22,156 bases of DNA from CAYTZN01 sp964442495. GTDB lineage: Bacteria > Pseudomonadota > Gammaproteobacteria > Legionellales > Legionellaceae. Positions 15,560 to 22,156 of the stretch are shown here, piece after piece; positions within the stretch are counted from its first letter, which is position 1, and each line of letters begins with the position of its first letter. The position numbers were made by a program, and so were the translations under genes. The stretch spans positions 1 through 22,156 of the forward strand of contig CAYTZN010000024.1 of assembly GCA_964442495.1 (NCBI GenBank). The letters run 5' to 3'. The notes under the pieces are model-generated. The model saw nothing but the letters and a program-made list of their open reading frames with translations. It did no database searches and was not told where the DNA came from.

Positions 15560-16342
15560 GTGGATAGCATTGAAATTTTTCAAATTGATGCTTTCACTGA
15601 TAAAGTTTTTCATGGTAACCCCGCTGCAATTTGCTTGCTAACTGATTGGTTAAATGACGAATTACTACAAGCCATAGCATTTGAAAATAATTTATCGGAA
15701 ACGGCTTTTGTTATAGAAAATGCAGATGGCTATCAAATCCGTTGGTTTACCCCAAAGGGTGAAATTAATCTTTGTGGACATGCAACATTAGCTGCGGGGT
15801 TTTTACTGTTTGAGCTTATGGAGATGCCTACGGATACGGTGCATTTTTCAAGTTTAAGCGGCTCTCTTTCTGTTCAAAAAAAAGACGACCTTCTCACGTT
15901 AAATTTTCCTCGTTTAAATTGCGAGGAGATGTCGCTGCAAATGTTAGCAAATATTATTGATAAACCTATTTTAGGTGCTTATGTCAGTGATTTAGATTAT
16001 CTGGTACTTCTAGCGAATGAAAAACAGGTGGTAGACGCGCGAATTGATTTGCAAGGGCTTTTAAAACTACCCAAACGAGGTTTGATCATAACAGCAAGTA
16101 GCACTGAGTCCGATTTTTATTCACGTTGCTTTTATCCAAAACATAATATCGCTGAAGATCCTGTAACAGGTTCTGCTCACTGTGTGTTAGCGCCTTTTTG
16201 GTCAAAACGTTTAAACAAGACAAAGCTTTATGCTATTCAGGGATCTATTCGAAGAGGCGATGTGTTTTGCGAGGTTTATGAGGACCGAGTGCATATCTCT
16301 GGTTACTGTAAGTGGTATTCAAAAGGGTCTTTAGTTATATAG
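15560..16342 (+). CDS. PhzF-family isomerase-like protein
   Basis: A 260-residue member of the PhzF/diaminopimelate-epimerase-like fold. Landmarks are IEIFQIDAFTDKVFHGNPAAIC at the start, NNLSETAFV with the Glu that serves as general acid/base in PhzF, RWFTPKGEINLCGHATLAA, FPRL, and EDPVTGSAHCVLAPFW. The frame is open back to 15416, but family proteins begin just before 'IEIFQIDAF'. A GTG at 15560 has GAGGG five bases upstream and is taken as the start. A start at 15416 would overlap the divergent gene and add 48 residues with no family match. No phenazine genes are near, and the true substrate is unknown. Confidence 0.85.
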   Translation: MDSIEIFQIDAFTDKVFHGNPAAICLLTDWLNDELLQAIAFENNLSETAFVIENADGYQIRWFTPKGEINLCGHATLAAGFLLFELMEMPTDTVHFSSLSGSLSVQKKDDLLTLNFPRLNCEEMSLQMLANIIDKPILGAYVSDLDYLVLLANEKQVVDARIDLQGLLKLPKRGLIITASSTESDFYSRCFYPKHNIAEDPVTGSAHCVLAPFWSKRLNKTKLYAIQGSIRRGDVFCEVYEDRVHISGYCKWYSKGSLVI

Positions 16343-16454
16343 TGCTGATTTAAAAACACCAAATTAACGTATTTTTTAGAATGAAAACCTATGGTTGCTA
16401 TCCATAAAGCCTCATGCTAAAAATGCAATTCATCTATTCAAGGAGCGAGTATCG

Positions 16455-17330
16455 ATGACACAATCCATGGGCAAACGCTTTAAAACGCTGGTTAAAGAGC
16501 AAGCTCCTTTGCAAATTTTGGGAGCCATCAATGCCTACTCTGCTATGCTTGTTGAAGAAGCAAATGGCAAAGCTATTTATTTATCTGGTGCGGGTGTTGC
16601 AAATGCATCTTACGGGTTGCCTGATTTGGGAATGACGGGTTTGGCTGAGGTGTTGGAAGATGTTCGCCGTGTAACCGACGCATGTTCTTTGCCTCTCTTG
16701 GTGGATGTAGATACTGGATGGGGGCATGCATTCAATATTGCTCGAACCGTTAAAAAAATGGAACGTGCGGGCGTTGCTGCTATTCATATTGAAGATCAAG
16801 TCATGGCTAAACGTTGTGGACATCGCCCCAACAAAGCTATCGTTTCTATGCAAGAAATGGGTGATAGGATAAAAGCTGCTGTGGATGCACGAGTGGATCC
16901 TGACTTTGTGATCATGGCTCGCACGGATGCTTTTGCAGTAGAGGGCATGCAAGCAGCGTTAGAGCGTGCCGCCTTTTGTGTTGAGCTAGGCGCCGACATG
17001 ATTTTTCCAGAAGCATTGACTACACTTGATGAGTACGGTGAGTTTACAAAAAACCTTAATGTTCCCATACTGGCCAATATTACTGAATTTGGTAAAACAC
17101 CTCTTTTTACGCGCGATGAGTTAGAGCACGTTGGAGTCGGTTTAATTTTATATCCACTCAGTGCTTTTCGTGCCATGTCGTATGCCGCTTTAAACGTGTA
17201 CAAGGCCATTGTTCAAAAAGGCACACAGCAACCAATGATTAATCACATGCAAAATCGTGATGCTTTATATGACGTATTGAAATACAAGGATTTTGAAACA
17301 AAACTTGATCAATTGATGGAGGAGTCGTAA
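16455..17330 (+). CDS. prpB: 2-Methylisocitrate lyase
   Basis: Splits 2-methylisocitrate into pyruvate and succinate, the last step of the methylcitrate cycle that clears propionyl-CoA. The 291-residue protein (E. coli 296) has the TIM-barrel signature of the isocitrate lyase superfamily: INAYSAMLVEEANGKAIYLSGAGV, LVDVDTGWGHAFNI (metal-binding Asp), HIEDQVMAKRCGHRP with the catalytic KRCGH loop, IMARTDAFAVEG and ANITEFGKTP. The ATG at 16455 has AAGGAG upstream (16440-16445); the frame extends 60 bases further up to 16395, but without a family match. It overlaps prpC by one base (TAATG), so prpBCD is one operon. No PrpR-type regulator gene is nearby. Confidence 0.96.
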   Translation: MTQSMGKRFKTLVKEQAPLQILGAINAYSAMLVEEANGKAIYLSGAGVANASYGLPDLGMTGLAEVLEDVRRVTDACSLPLLVDVDTGWGHAFNIARTVKKMERAGVAAIHIEDQVMAKRCGHRPNKAIVSMQEMGDRIKAAVDARVDPDFVIMARTDAFAVEGMQAALERAAFCVELGADMIFPEALTTLDEYGEFTKNLNVPILANITEFGKTPLFTRDELEHVGVGLILYPLSAFRAMSYAALNVYKAIVQKGTQQPMINHMQNRDALYDVLKYKDFETKLDQLMEES

Positions 17331-18451
17331 TGGTCAATAAAACAGCAGGATTAGCTGGGGTTATCGCGGGGGAGTCGGCAATTGCGACGGTAGGAATGGC
17401 TGGTAAAGGATTAAATTATCGAGGTTACTCCATTGATGATCTTGCGGCCCATGCAACCTTTGAAGAAGTGGCCTATTTATTGATCTATGGCCAATTGCCA
17501 ACCCGCACAGAATTAGCCACTTATGTTAATAAATTAATGGGGCTACGCACTTTACCCGAAGTGCTTAAAAAAGTACTAAAATTTATTCCTAAAACAACCC
17601 ATCCTATGGATGTATTACGTACAGGTTGTTCTATGTTAGGAACGCTTGAACCTGAGGTTAATTTTTCTGAACAATATGACATTGCGGATAGGTTATTAGC
17701 ATTGTTTCCGGGAATGTTGTGTTACTGGTATGCCTATCATTACCAAGATAAAGAGATAACAGGCCTTAGTGATGAGGAAACAACAGGGGGCCATTTTCTT
17801 ACGCTGCTTCATGGAAAAGAGCCTAGCAAGCTTCATCGGGATGTTATGAATGTATCCCTTATTCTTTATGCGGAACATGAATTTAATGCATCTACCTTTG
17901 CTGCTCGGGTAACAGCTGCCACGCTTTCTGATTTTTATTCCGCTATTACAAGTGCTATTGGAACGTTGAGAGGCCCTTTGCATGGGGGCGCTAATGAAGC
18001 TGCAATGGAGCTCATTGCACGTTTTACAAGCCCTGATGAAGCTGAACGTCAACTCATGGTGATGTTGGAAAATAAAGCGAAAATAATGGGATTTGGACAC
18101 CGTGTCTATACCGATTCTGACCCGCGTTCTGACATTATAAAAGCCTGGGCCAAAAAATTAGCGAAAGCCCATGATGATGGTTTGTTGCTGTATCAAGTTT
18201 CAGAACGGATTGAAGACGTTATGCGTCGTGAGAAAAAGCTATTTCCAAACCTTGATTTTTATAGTGCTTCTGCATATCACTATTGCGGTATTCCTACACC
18301 GTTGTTTACGCCTATTTTTGTGATGTCACGCATTACTGGTTGGTCTGCTCATGTATTTGAACAGCGCCAAGATAATCGTTTGATAAGACCTACCTCCGTG
18401 TATACCGGACCTGAAGAAAGATCTTATATTGCTATCGATGCGAGAGAATAA
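17330..18451 (+). CDS. prpC: 2-Methylcitrate synthase
   Basis: Condenses propionyl-CoA with oxaloacetate to 2-methylcitrate. The 373 residues and the short N-terminus are those of the type II-like methylcitrate/citrate synthase group (E. coli PrpC 389). Motifs are GLAGVIAGESAI, LNYRGYSIDDLA, FEEVAYLLIYGQLP, the first catalytic His in GPLHGGANEAA, the second in MGFGHRVYTDSDPRS, and the catalytic Asp in NLDFYSASAYH. The C-terminus GWSAHVFEQRQDNRLIRP is also typical. It overlaps prpB by one base and ends two bases before the prpD start. A GGAGGAG site is embedded in the end of prpB. Confidence 0.96.
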   Translation: MVNKTAGLAGVIAGESAIATVGMAGKGLNYRGYSIDDLAAHATFEEVAYLLIYGQLPTRTELATYVNKLMGLRTLPEVLKKVLKFIPKTTHPMDVLRTGCSMLGTLEPEVNFSEQYDIADRLLALFPGMLCYWYAYHYQDKEITGLSDEETTGGHFLTLLHGKEPSKLHRDVMNVSLILYAEHEFNASTFAARVTAATLSDFYSAITSAIGTLRGPLHGGANEAAMELIARFTSPDEAERQLMVMLENKAKIMGFGHRVYTDSDPRSDIIKAWAKKLAKAHDDGLLLYQVSERIEDVMRREKKLFPNLDFYSASAYHYCGIPTPLFTPIFVMSRITGWSAHVFEQRQDNRLIRPTSVYTGPEERSYIAIDARE

Positions 18452-18452
18452 A

Positions 18453-19901
18453 ATGCACTCATTTGTTGAAGAGAATTTAAAACCTGATTATGACGACGTT
18501 ATCAGTGACATTGTTGATTATGTGCTTAGTACGGACATCAACAGCCCGCTTGCTTACGAGACCGCTCGTTTATGTTTAATGGACACACTTGGTTGTGGCA
18601 TGTTAGCACTGCAGTTTAGTGAGTGTACTAAGTTATTAGGGCCTGTTGTTCCTGGGGCATTGTTGCCGGGTGGGGCAAGGGTGCCTGGAACAGCATATGA
18701 ACTTGATCCAGTTCAAGCGGCTTTTAATATAGGCACCATGATTCGTTGGCTTGATTTTAACGACACATGGCTTGCGGCCGAATGGGGGCATCCCTCAGAT
18801 AATTTAGGCGCAATTTTAGCTGTGGCTGACTACATCAGCCGACAAAATGAACGCCAAGGCAAGCCTCCTATCCTTATGCAGGATGTATTAACCGCAATGA
18901 TTAAAGCACATGAAATTCAAGGTTGTTTAGCGCTTGAAAATAGCTTTAATCGCGTGGGCCTTGATCATGTGTTTTTAGTGAAAATTGCCAGTTCTGCAGT
19001 AGCGGCTAAGCTTTTAGGCGGCGATAAAGACGCCATTCTTCGCACACTTTCTCAGGTGTTTGTGGATGGACAGACGTTACGTACTTACAGGCATGCACCA
19101 AATGCCGGGTCACGAAAATCATGGGCTGCAGGAGATGCCACATCGCGTGCTGTGCGTTTAGCGCTAATTGCTTCAACCGGTGAAATGGGTTACCCCAGCG
19201 CATTAAGTGCACCTAAATGGGGGTTTTATGATGTATTGTTTGGTGGCAATACGTTTAAATTTCAACGGCCTTATGGTAGTTATGTGATGGAAAACGTGTT
19301 GTTTAAATTATCATATCCTGCAGAGTTTCATGCACAGACCGCGGTTGAGTGTGCAGTAAAACTCCATGAACAAGTAAAGGCTCGGTTTAACGATATTGCA
19401 CAGATAGAATTGGTTACGCATGAATCGGCTATACGTATTATTAGTAAAAAAGGTGAATTGCATAATCCCGCGGATCGCGACCATTGCTTGCAATACATGG
19501 TGGCTATTGGTTTACTGCATGGGAATTTACGTGCAGATGATTATGAAGATGATGTAGCGTCTGACCCCCGAATTGATGTCTTACGGGAAAAGATGGTCGT
19601 GACTGAAAACGTAGAATTCTCCAAGGATTATCATGCGCCTGAAAAACGTTCGATAGCGAATAGCATTAAGCTGGTATTTAAAGATGGAAGTGAAAGCGAA
19701 GAGGTAACCGTCGAATACCCTATTGGCCATCGCCGTCGGAGAGAGGAGGGGGTGCCTGTGTTGTTAGAGAAATTTAAAAACAATATAAGCACTCAGTTTG
19801 CGCCCAAACAAACCGATGATATTGTCCAAAAAATGAACGATACGAATGCCTTGGTAGCAATGTCAGTGGTTGATTTTATGTCGATGTGGAGTACCTGTTA
19901 A
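18453..19901 (+). CDS. prpD: 2-Methylcitrate dehydratase (cofactor-free, MmgE/PrpD family)
   Basis: Dehydrates 2-methylcitrate to 2-methyl-cis-aconitate. The frame opens at 18429 inside prpC, but the ATG at 18453 gives 482 residues, almost the same as E. coli PrpD (483), and the family-like start MHSFVEENLKPDYDDVI. Landmarks are CLMDTLGCGMLAL, VPGTAYELDPVQAAFNIGTMIRWLDFNDTW, AEWGHPSDNLGAILAVADY, MIKAHEIQGCLALENSFNRVGLDHV, YRHAPNAGSRKSWAAGDATSRAV, YPAEFHAQTAVECA and NPADRDHCLQYM. No acnD or prpF gene follows, so a cofactor-free PrpD pathway is inferred. It is last in the operon and is followed by a hairpin. Confidence 0.96.
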   Translation: MHSFVEENLKPDYDDVISDIVDYVLSTDINSPLAYETARLCLMDTLGCGMLALQFSECTKLLGPVVPGALLPGGARVPGTAYELDPVQAAFNIGTMIRWLDFNDTWLAAEWGHPSDNLGAILAVADYISRQNERQGKPPILMQDVLTAMIKAHEIQGCLALENSFNRVGLDHVFLVKIASSAVAAKLLGGDKDAILRTLSQVFVDGQTLRTYRHAPNAGSRKSWAAGDATSRAVRLALIASTGEMGYPSALSAPKWGFYDVLFGGNTFKFQRPYGSYVMENVLFKLSYPAEFHAQTAVECAVKLHEQVKARFNDIAQIELVTHESAIRIISKKGELHNPADRDHCLQYMVAIGLLHGNLRADDYEDDVASDPRIDVLREKMVVTENVEFSKDYHAPEKRSIANSIKLVFKDGSESEEVTVEYPIGHRRRREEGVPVLLEKFKNNISTQFAPKQTDDIVQKMNDTNALVAMSVVDFMSMWSTC

Positions 19902-19926
19902 CAGTGTATTTTATTTCCTTGCAGGC

Positions 19927-19955
19927 ATTATCATCTATCAAAAATAGATGGTAAT
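19927..19955 (+). terminator. Hairpin after prpD
   Basis: ATTATCATCTAT (19927-19938) pairs with ATAGATGGTAAT (19944-19955) across a 5-base loop, 12 bp with one G-U pair, starting 26 bp after the prpD stop. There is no T-run directly behind it. Probable transcript end or 3' stabiliser of the prp operon. The rest of the 223-bp gap to the nucleosidase gene holds nothing further that I recognise. Confidence 0.5.
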
Positions 19956-20124
19956 GTTCTTGAGCAATTATAAGTATCTCTTCCTAACCTCAACGTCCTC
20001 ATCCCTGTTGGCAGAAACTAAAAAATCAATGACCTCTGGGGTAGAATATGATTATTTTGAAATAGTTAAAAAATAGGTTTATTAGAAAAAATTTCACAAC
20101 ACCACCAATTGCAAGGTAATCCTG

Positions 20125-20928
20125 ATGTATCCACCGAAATTGTTTATAATCTTAGGTCTTTTTTTAAGTTTTTTTGCTCACGCTCAAAAGAGCAGTCCAT
20201 TAACGTCTATAAGTCGTCCGCTCTTTGGGGTCATCATCCCTTTAGAAGATGAAAGCGCATTAATATTAAAAAACATGACGCATATGCAACATTTTTTAGT
20301 GGAAGGCATTCACTATAGTGTTGGAAAAATAAACAATAAAAACATTGTTCTTGTTAATTCTGGGCTTGGCAAAATAAATGCATCCATTGTTGCTACTCGC
20401 ATCATTAGGGATGTTCATCCCGATGTGATTTTATTGTCAGGATCCTCGGGTAATATTAATCCTCACGTTAAAAAGGGCGAGGTGGTGATTGGGGATAAAG
20501 TTATTGATGCAGATTTCGGAACGCTAACGTCATATGGAATAGAATTTCAATACGCACAGTACTTATATAACCCCCAAATTAAAGCTTCTTTGCCTCTTGA
20601 GTTTAAATTAGATAATCATCTTCGTGAGCAAATTATCCGTTTAAATCGAGCAGGTTTGCCTAAGATAACCCTTGCGAAAATAGCAACCAGTGATGCGCTC
20701 CCCAATCCAATAAGCCAAATAAAATTATTACAACAAGGCAAATTTGATGTGATTGAAATGGAGGGTTCTGCCGTCATGCAAGTGTGCTGGTTGTTTAAAG
20801 TCCCCTGTGGTGTGATTAGAGGGGTAAGTAACAATGCGAAAGAGCCTATCACTCAAAACGATATTAAATATGCAGCGGATAATGCAGCAAAGGTTTTAAT
20901 TACCTTTATTTCAAATTACGAGCGCTAG
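20125..20928 (+). CDS. Exported phosphorylase/nucleosidase-family protein (MTA/SAH nucleosidase-like)
   Basis: A 267-residue protein of the purine nucleoside phosphorylase/MTA-SAH nucleosidase family. It opens with a signal peptide (LFIILGLFLSFFAHA, cut likely before QK at 21), which the cytoplasmic enzymes lack, so the periplasm or outside is its likely site. The core shows FGVIIPLEDES (Glu43 aligns with the acid Glu12 of E. coli MTAN), VNSGLGKINASIVATRII, LSGSSGNINPHVKKGEVVIGD, IEMEGSAVMQVC (Glu213, ribose-binding) and GVIRGVSNNA. The last segment is RAISDVA in E. coli MTAN, so the base-protonating Asp is Asn236 here. That suggests altered base preference or low activity. The substrate is not known. 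AGG lies shortly before the ATG. Confidence 0.82.
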   Translation: MYPPKLFIILGLFLSFFAHAQKSSPLTSISRPLFGVIIPLEDESALILKNMTHMQHFLVEGIHYSVGKINNKNIVLVNSGLGKINASIVATRIIRDVHPDVILLSGSSGNINPHVKKGEVVIGDKVIDADFGTLTSYGIEFQYAQYLYNPQIKASLPLEFKLDNHLREQIIRLNRAGLPKITLAKIATSDALPNPISQIKLLQQGKFDVIEMEGSAVMQVCWLFKVPCGVIRGVSNNAKEPITQNDIKYAADNAAKVLITFISNYER

Positions 20929-20990
20929 GGTCTGTTGAATATTTACTCTAAGATCCTACGTGCGGCGTGGGGGAGAGGGTTAGGGGTTAA
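20929..20990. repeat. Repeat-like or IS-end-like segment
   Basis: Directly after the nucleosidase stop stands GGGTCTGTTGA, which looks like the end of IS5-type elements, then GTGGGGGAGAGGGTTAGGGGTT, a wording common in short intergenic repeats of gammaproteobacteria. No second copy or partner inverted repeat was found in the window, so this is resemblance only. It marks where ordinary gene order gives way to fragments. Confidence 0.35.
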
Positions 20991-21171
20991 AAACAATCAA
21001 CTAATTGCTCGGATTTCCATAAGCACTCCAGGTTGCTGATACTCGATACCAATCGTTCAGCTATTGCCTTCAAACAATTTATACGCAAATCACGAGCATT
21101 AGTTTGCGTTTTTATTATTAACTTATTTAAATTTGCGCATATTTTATATGGCACTATACGCGGCATCATTG
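20991..21171. other. Gene-poor segment between repeat and parE remnant
   Basis: AT-rich DNA. A minus-strand frame (to about 21175, 62 codons, starting MTMMPRIV) crosses it but has no ribosome site, overlaps the parE stump and matches nothing I recognise. No RNA gene or clear promoter was seen. Confidence 0.4.
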
Positions 21172-21264
21172 TCAAGTAGTACCGAATTCTTGTGAACTAT
21201 ATAAATAGATGGACTCAAGATCTTCAAATGCTTTTGGATAGAGACGATATGTTTTATTTGTCAT
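21172..21264 (-). pseudogene. parE: ParE toxin remnant, 30 codons
   Basis: On the minus strand an ATG at 21264, inside the last bases of parD, opens a 30-codon frame (MTNKTYRLYPKAFEDLESIY...) ending at a TGA (21172-21174). It matches the N-terminal beta strand and first helix of RelE/ParE toxins ('YRLSP.A..DLE.I..Y'), including the 11-bp overlap with parD usual in parDE operons. ParE proteins are about 95-100 residues; the catalytic-like core and C-terminus are missing here and do not resume in another frame. The toxin is therefore inactive, probably cut by insertion or deletion at about 21172. Confidence 0.75.
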
Positions 21265-21508
21265 GGGATTTTTTCTTTATTCGGTTAAGAAATTCTTCTC
21301 TATTCCATGTTAGAGGATCACCACTAGCCTCTCCTTCATCCATTAGATGGCGCAATTGCTCGAGCTTTGATACGGCTTGCTTTTCACGAAGTAAACGTAA
21401 CGACTCTCTCAATACTTCGCTATTACTTCTATAGTCACCCGAATCTACAAGGGATTCGACGTAATGACGAAGCTCGCTACCTAAATCAACAGTCATCGTG
21501 CGAGTCAT
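21254..21508 (-). CDS. parD: ParD-family antitoxin (ribbon-helix-helix)
   Basis: An 84-residue antitoxin with the ParD layout. An N-terminal ribbon-helix-helix DNA-binding domain (TVDLGSELRHYVESLVDSGDYRSNSEVLRESLRLL) is followed by a flexible acidic/basic tail (KLEQLRHLMDEGEASGDPLTW...FLNRIKKKS) that normally wraps the ParE toxin. The ATG at 21508 has TAGGAG five bases upstream. The gene is complete and is preceded by a promoter overlapped by two palindromes, so autorepression is likely still possible. Its toxin partner is only a stump. ParD thus stands as an orphan antitoxin that could still neutralise ParE toxins encoded elsewhere. Confidence 0.9.
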   Translation of the reverse strand: MTRTMTVDLGSELRHYVESLVDSGDYRSNSEVLRESLRLLREKQAVSKLEQLRHLMDEGEASGDPLTWNREEFLNRIKKKSHDK

Positions 21509-21522
21509 GGCTACTCCTATAA

Positions 21523-21573
21523 TGTAAGAATTTATCTTACATAAAGTATATAAGACATTGTCTTACATTGCAA
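21523..21573 (-). promoter_or_regulatory. parD promoter with two palindromic operators
   Basis: On the minus strand, TTGCAA (21568-21573) and TATACT (21545-21550) are 17 bp apart. Two palindromes with TAAGA/TCTTA half-sites overlap it: TAAGAC-ATT-GTCTTA (21551-21565) between the boxes, and TGTAAGA-ATTTA-TCTTACA (21523-21541) just downstream of the -10. Repeated short half-sites of this kind are what ribbon-helix-helix antitoxin dimers bind, so this is taken as the autoregulatory operator. Confidence 0.75.
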
Positions 21574-21681
21574 ATAGGGGGCGATTGTAAATTTCCGCAA
21601 TCTCCACTTCGAAAATGATGGGATCTTCGGGTTAAATATTTTACATCTAATTTTTGTGATATTGTTTGAGATAGATAACGT

Positions 21682-21784
21682 ACCTTATCCATCACAAACA
21701 GGGTATAATGAGGAAAAAATAAGACTCTATGAATTCATTGGATGGTCAAAATTCAAAAAATCGAAAGTTTGTGATGGATAAGGT
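21682..21784. repeat. 18-bp inverted repeat flanking 67 bp with a TATAAT box
   Basis: ACCTTATCCATCACAAAC (21682-21699) recurs exactly in inverted form at 21767-21784. Between them, + strand TATAAT stands at 21704-21709. The repeat lies next to the cut end of the IS3 transposase fragment and may be a scar of nested insertions or a recombination site. The gap from 21574 to the IS fragment otherwise shows no gene. Confidence 0.7.
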
Positions 21785-21802
21785 TTTCCATCCGTTACAT
21801 GT

Positions 21803-21988
21803 TCATTTTGATACCAATTCATTAACCGCATCGAAAATAGTTTTTATTTTCTTCGATAGATCATGGTCTCTTTGTTTTCGCGCAGACGGCTTACGATTAA
21901 GCCACGCATAATAGCCACTCACTGAAACAGAAAGCATTCGACACATCAATTTCAATGAAAATAGACCTGATTCTTCCTTACCAAGCAC
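21803..21988 (-). mobile_element. IS3-family transposase (OrfB) fragment
   Basis: A 61-codon stretch on the minus strand matches the N-terminal region of IS3-family OrfB: LKLMCRMLSVSVSGYYAWLNRKPSARKQRDHDLSKKIKTIF, the helical segment before the DDE integrase core. Full OrfB is about 270-290 residues; the DDE catalytic domain is absent and the frame ends in unrelated sequence at 21803. There is no OrfA upstream, and the GTG at 21988 follows a stop directly, so this is a dead fragment. No terminal inverted repeats or target duplication could be assigned. Confidence 0.85.
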
Positions 21989-22039
21989 TCAGGTTGGACG
22001 ACTAAGCAGCGCTCACTCTAGAGGATTTTTATTGATGGC

Positions 22040-22156
22040 TCACGTTGATTTTTTTTTGGGTGGTTTTTCATCTCTCGATATACCTGCTTCATCGTCTTCA
22101 TTTTCTATTTCCATCGACTCATGAGCCCTGGGGCTTTGTTCCATCTCTTTGAAAAA
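22040..22156 (-). CDS. C-terminal end of an unknown protein (cut by window edge)
   Basis: An open minus-strand frame enters from the right edge and ends at TGA (22040-22042) after 38 residues. The tail is highly charged: an acidic run (ESMEIENEDDEAG) followed by a basic end (RDEKPPKKKST). It is not part of the IS3 OrfA family as I know it. Without the rest of the gene no function can be given. It is included because the frame is open to the edge and its composition is coherent, but 38 codons is short and it may be chance. Confidence 0.35.
   Translation of the reverse strand, partial: FFKEMEQSPRAHESMEIENEDDEAGISRDEKPPKKKST

Noticed and set aside
16796..17209. 137-codon minus-strand frame opposite prpB
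   Set aside because: Shadow of a highly conserved gene; no independent coding or ribosome-site evidence. The same holds for the long antisense frames opposite prpC and the SDR gene.
20987..21175. 62-codon minus-strand frame as a gene
   Set aside because: No ribosome site, overlaps the parE stump, no recognisable family; treated as chance.
21574..21660. Short minus-strand frame ending FEVEIAEIYNRPLFAM as a transposase end
   Set aside because: No start codon, about 20 residues only, and no confident family match.
21729..21911. 60-codon + strand frame downstream of a TATAAT box
   Set aside because: Lies antisense to the IS3 OrfB fragment, with poor ribosome-site spacing and no family match.
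1..22156. CRISPR array, rRNA genes, complete prophage or plasmid origin
   Set aside because: No regularly spaced repeats, rRNA-like segments, phage structural genes or replication initiators were seen on either strand.

Overview
The window reads as chromosome from a moderately AT-rich Gammaproteobacterium. The protein set (BamD, RdgC, RlmI-type methyltransferase, fused MnmC, FlgM, KdsA, prpBCD, two methionine aminopeptidases) and the codon style fit a Legionella-like member of Legionellales. That placement is inference from gene content; no rRNA or species marker is present. Positions 1 to about 20930 are dense, ordinary chromosomal genes. From about 20930 to the right edge is a small accessory patch.

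Left block (1-4466, + strand): the 3' part of a GTP cyclohydrolase II gene and ribH (riboflavin), then pyrG and kdsA overlapping by ATGA (CTP and KDO supply, both needed for lipopolysaccharide), a tRNA-Ser(UGA) on the minus strand with its own promoter, and bamD (outer-membrane protein assembly). A cluster of four hairpins separates bamD from a minus-strand pair, rdgC and an outer-membrane beta-barrel-like protein.

Middle block (6700-12431): an RlmI-type rRNA methyltransferase, an isochorismatase-family hydrolase, and an HSD10-like short-chain dehydrogenase. Converging on the last is a FlgM-type anti-sigma-28 factor preceded by a textbook sigma-28 promoter. Next come a single-domain response regulator, a secreted CAP-domain protein with an inverted repeat around its likely transcription start, and two convergent methionine aminopeptidase paralogs whose stop codons abut (TGA|TCA).

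Right block (12609-20928): an MnmC in which the N-terminal methyltransferase half appears to have lost its signature motifs, a YeeZ-like epimerase overlapping it tail to tail, a PhzF-family protein, a tight prpB-prpC-prpD methylcitrate operon for propionyl-CoA disposal, and a nucleosidase with a signal peptide and an unusual Asn at the usual catalytic Asp position.

Accessory edge (20929-22156): repeat-like DNA, an intact ParD antitoxin gene with a doubly palindromic operator beside a 30-codon stump of ParE, an 18-bp inverted repeat around a TATAAT box, a piece of an IS3-family transposase, and the acidic C-terminal end of an unknown minus-strand protein.

No CRISPR array, integrase, complete mobile element or clear new multi-gene system was found. 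The most notable observations are the FlgM/sigma-28 unit, the decayed MnmC methyltransferase domain, the exported nucleosidase variant and the toxin-less ParD.
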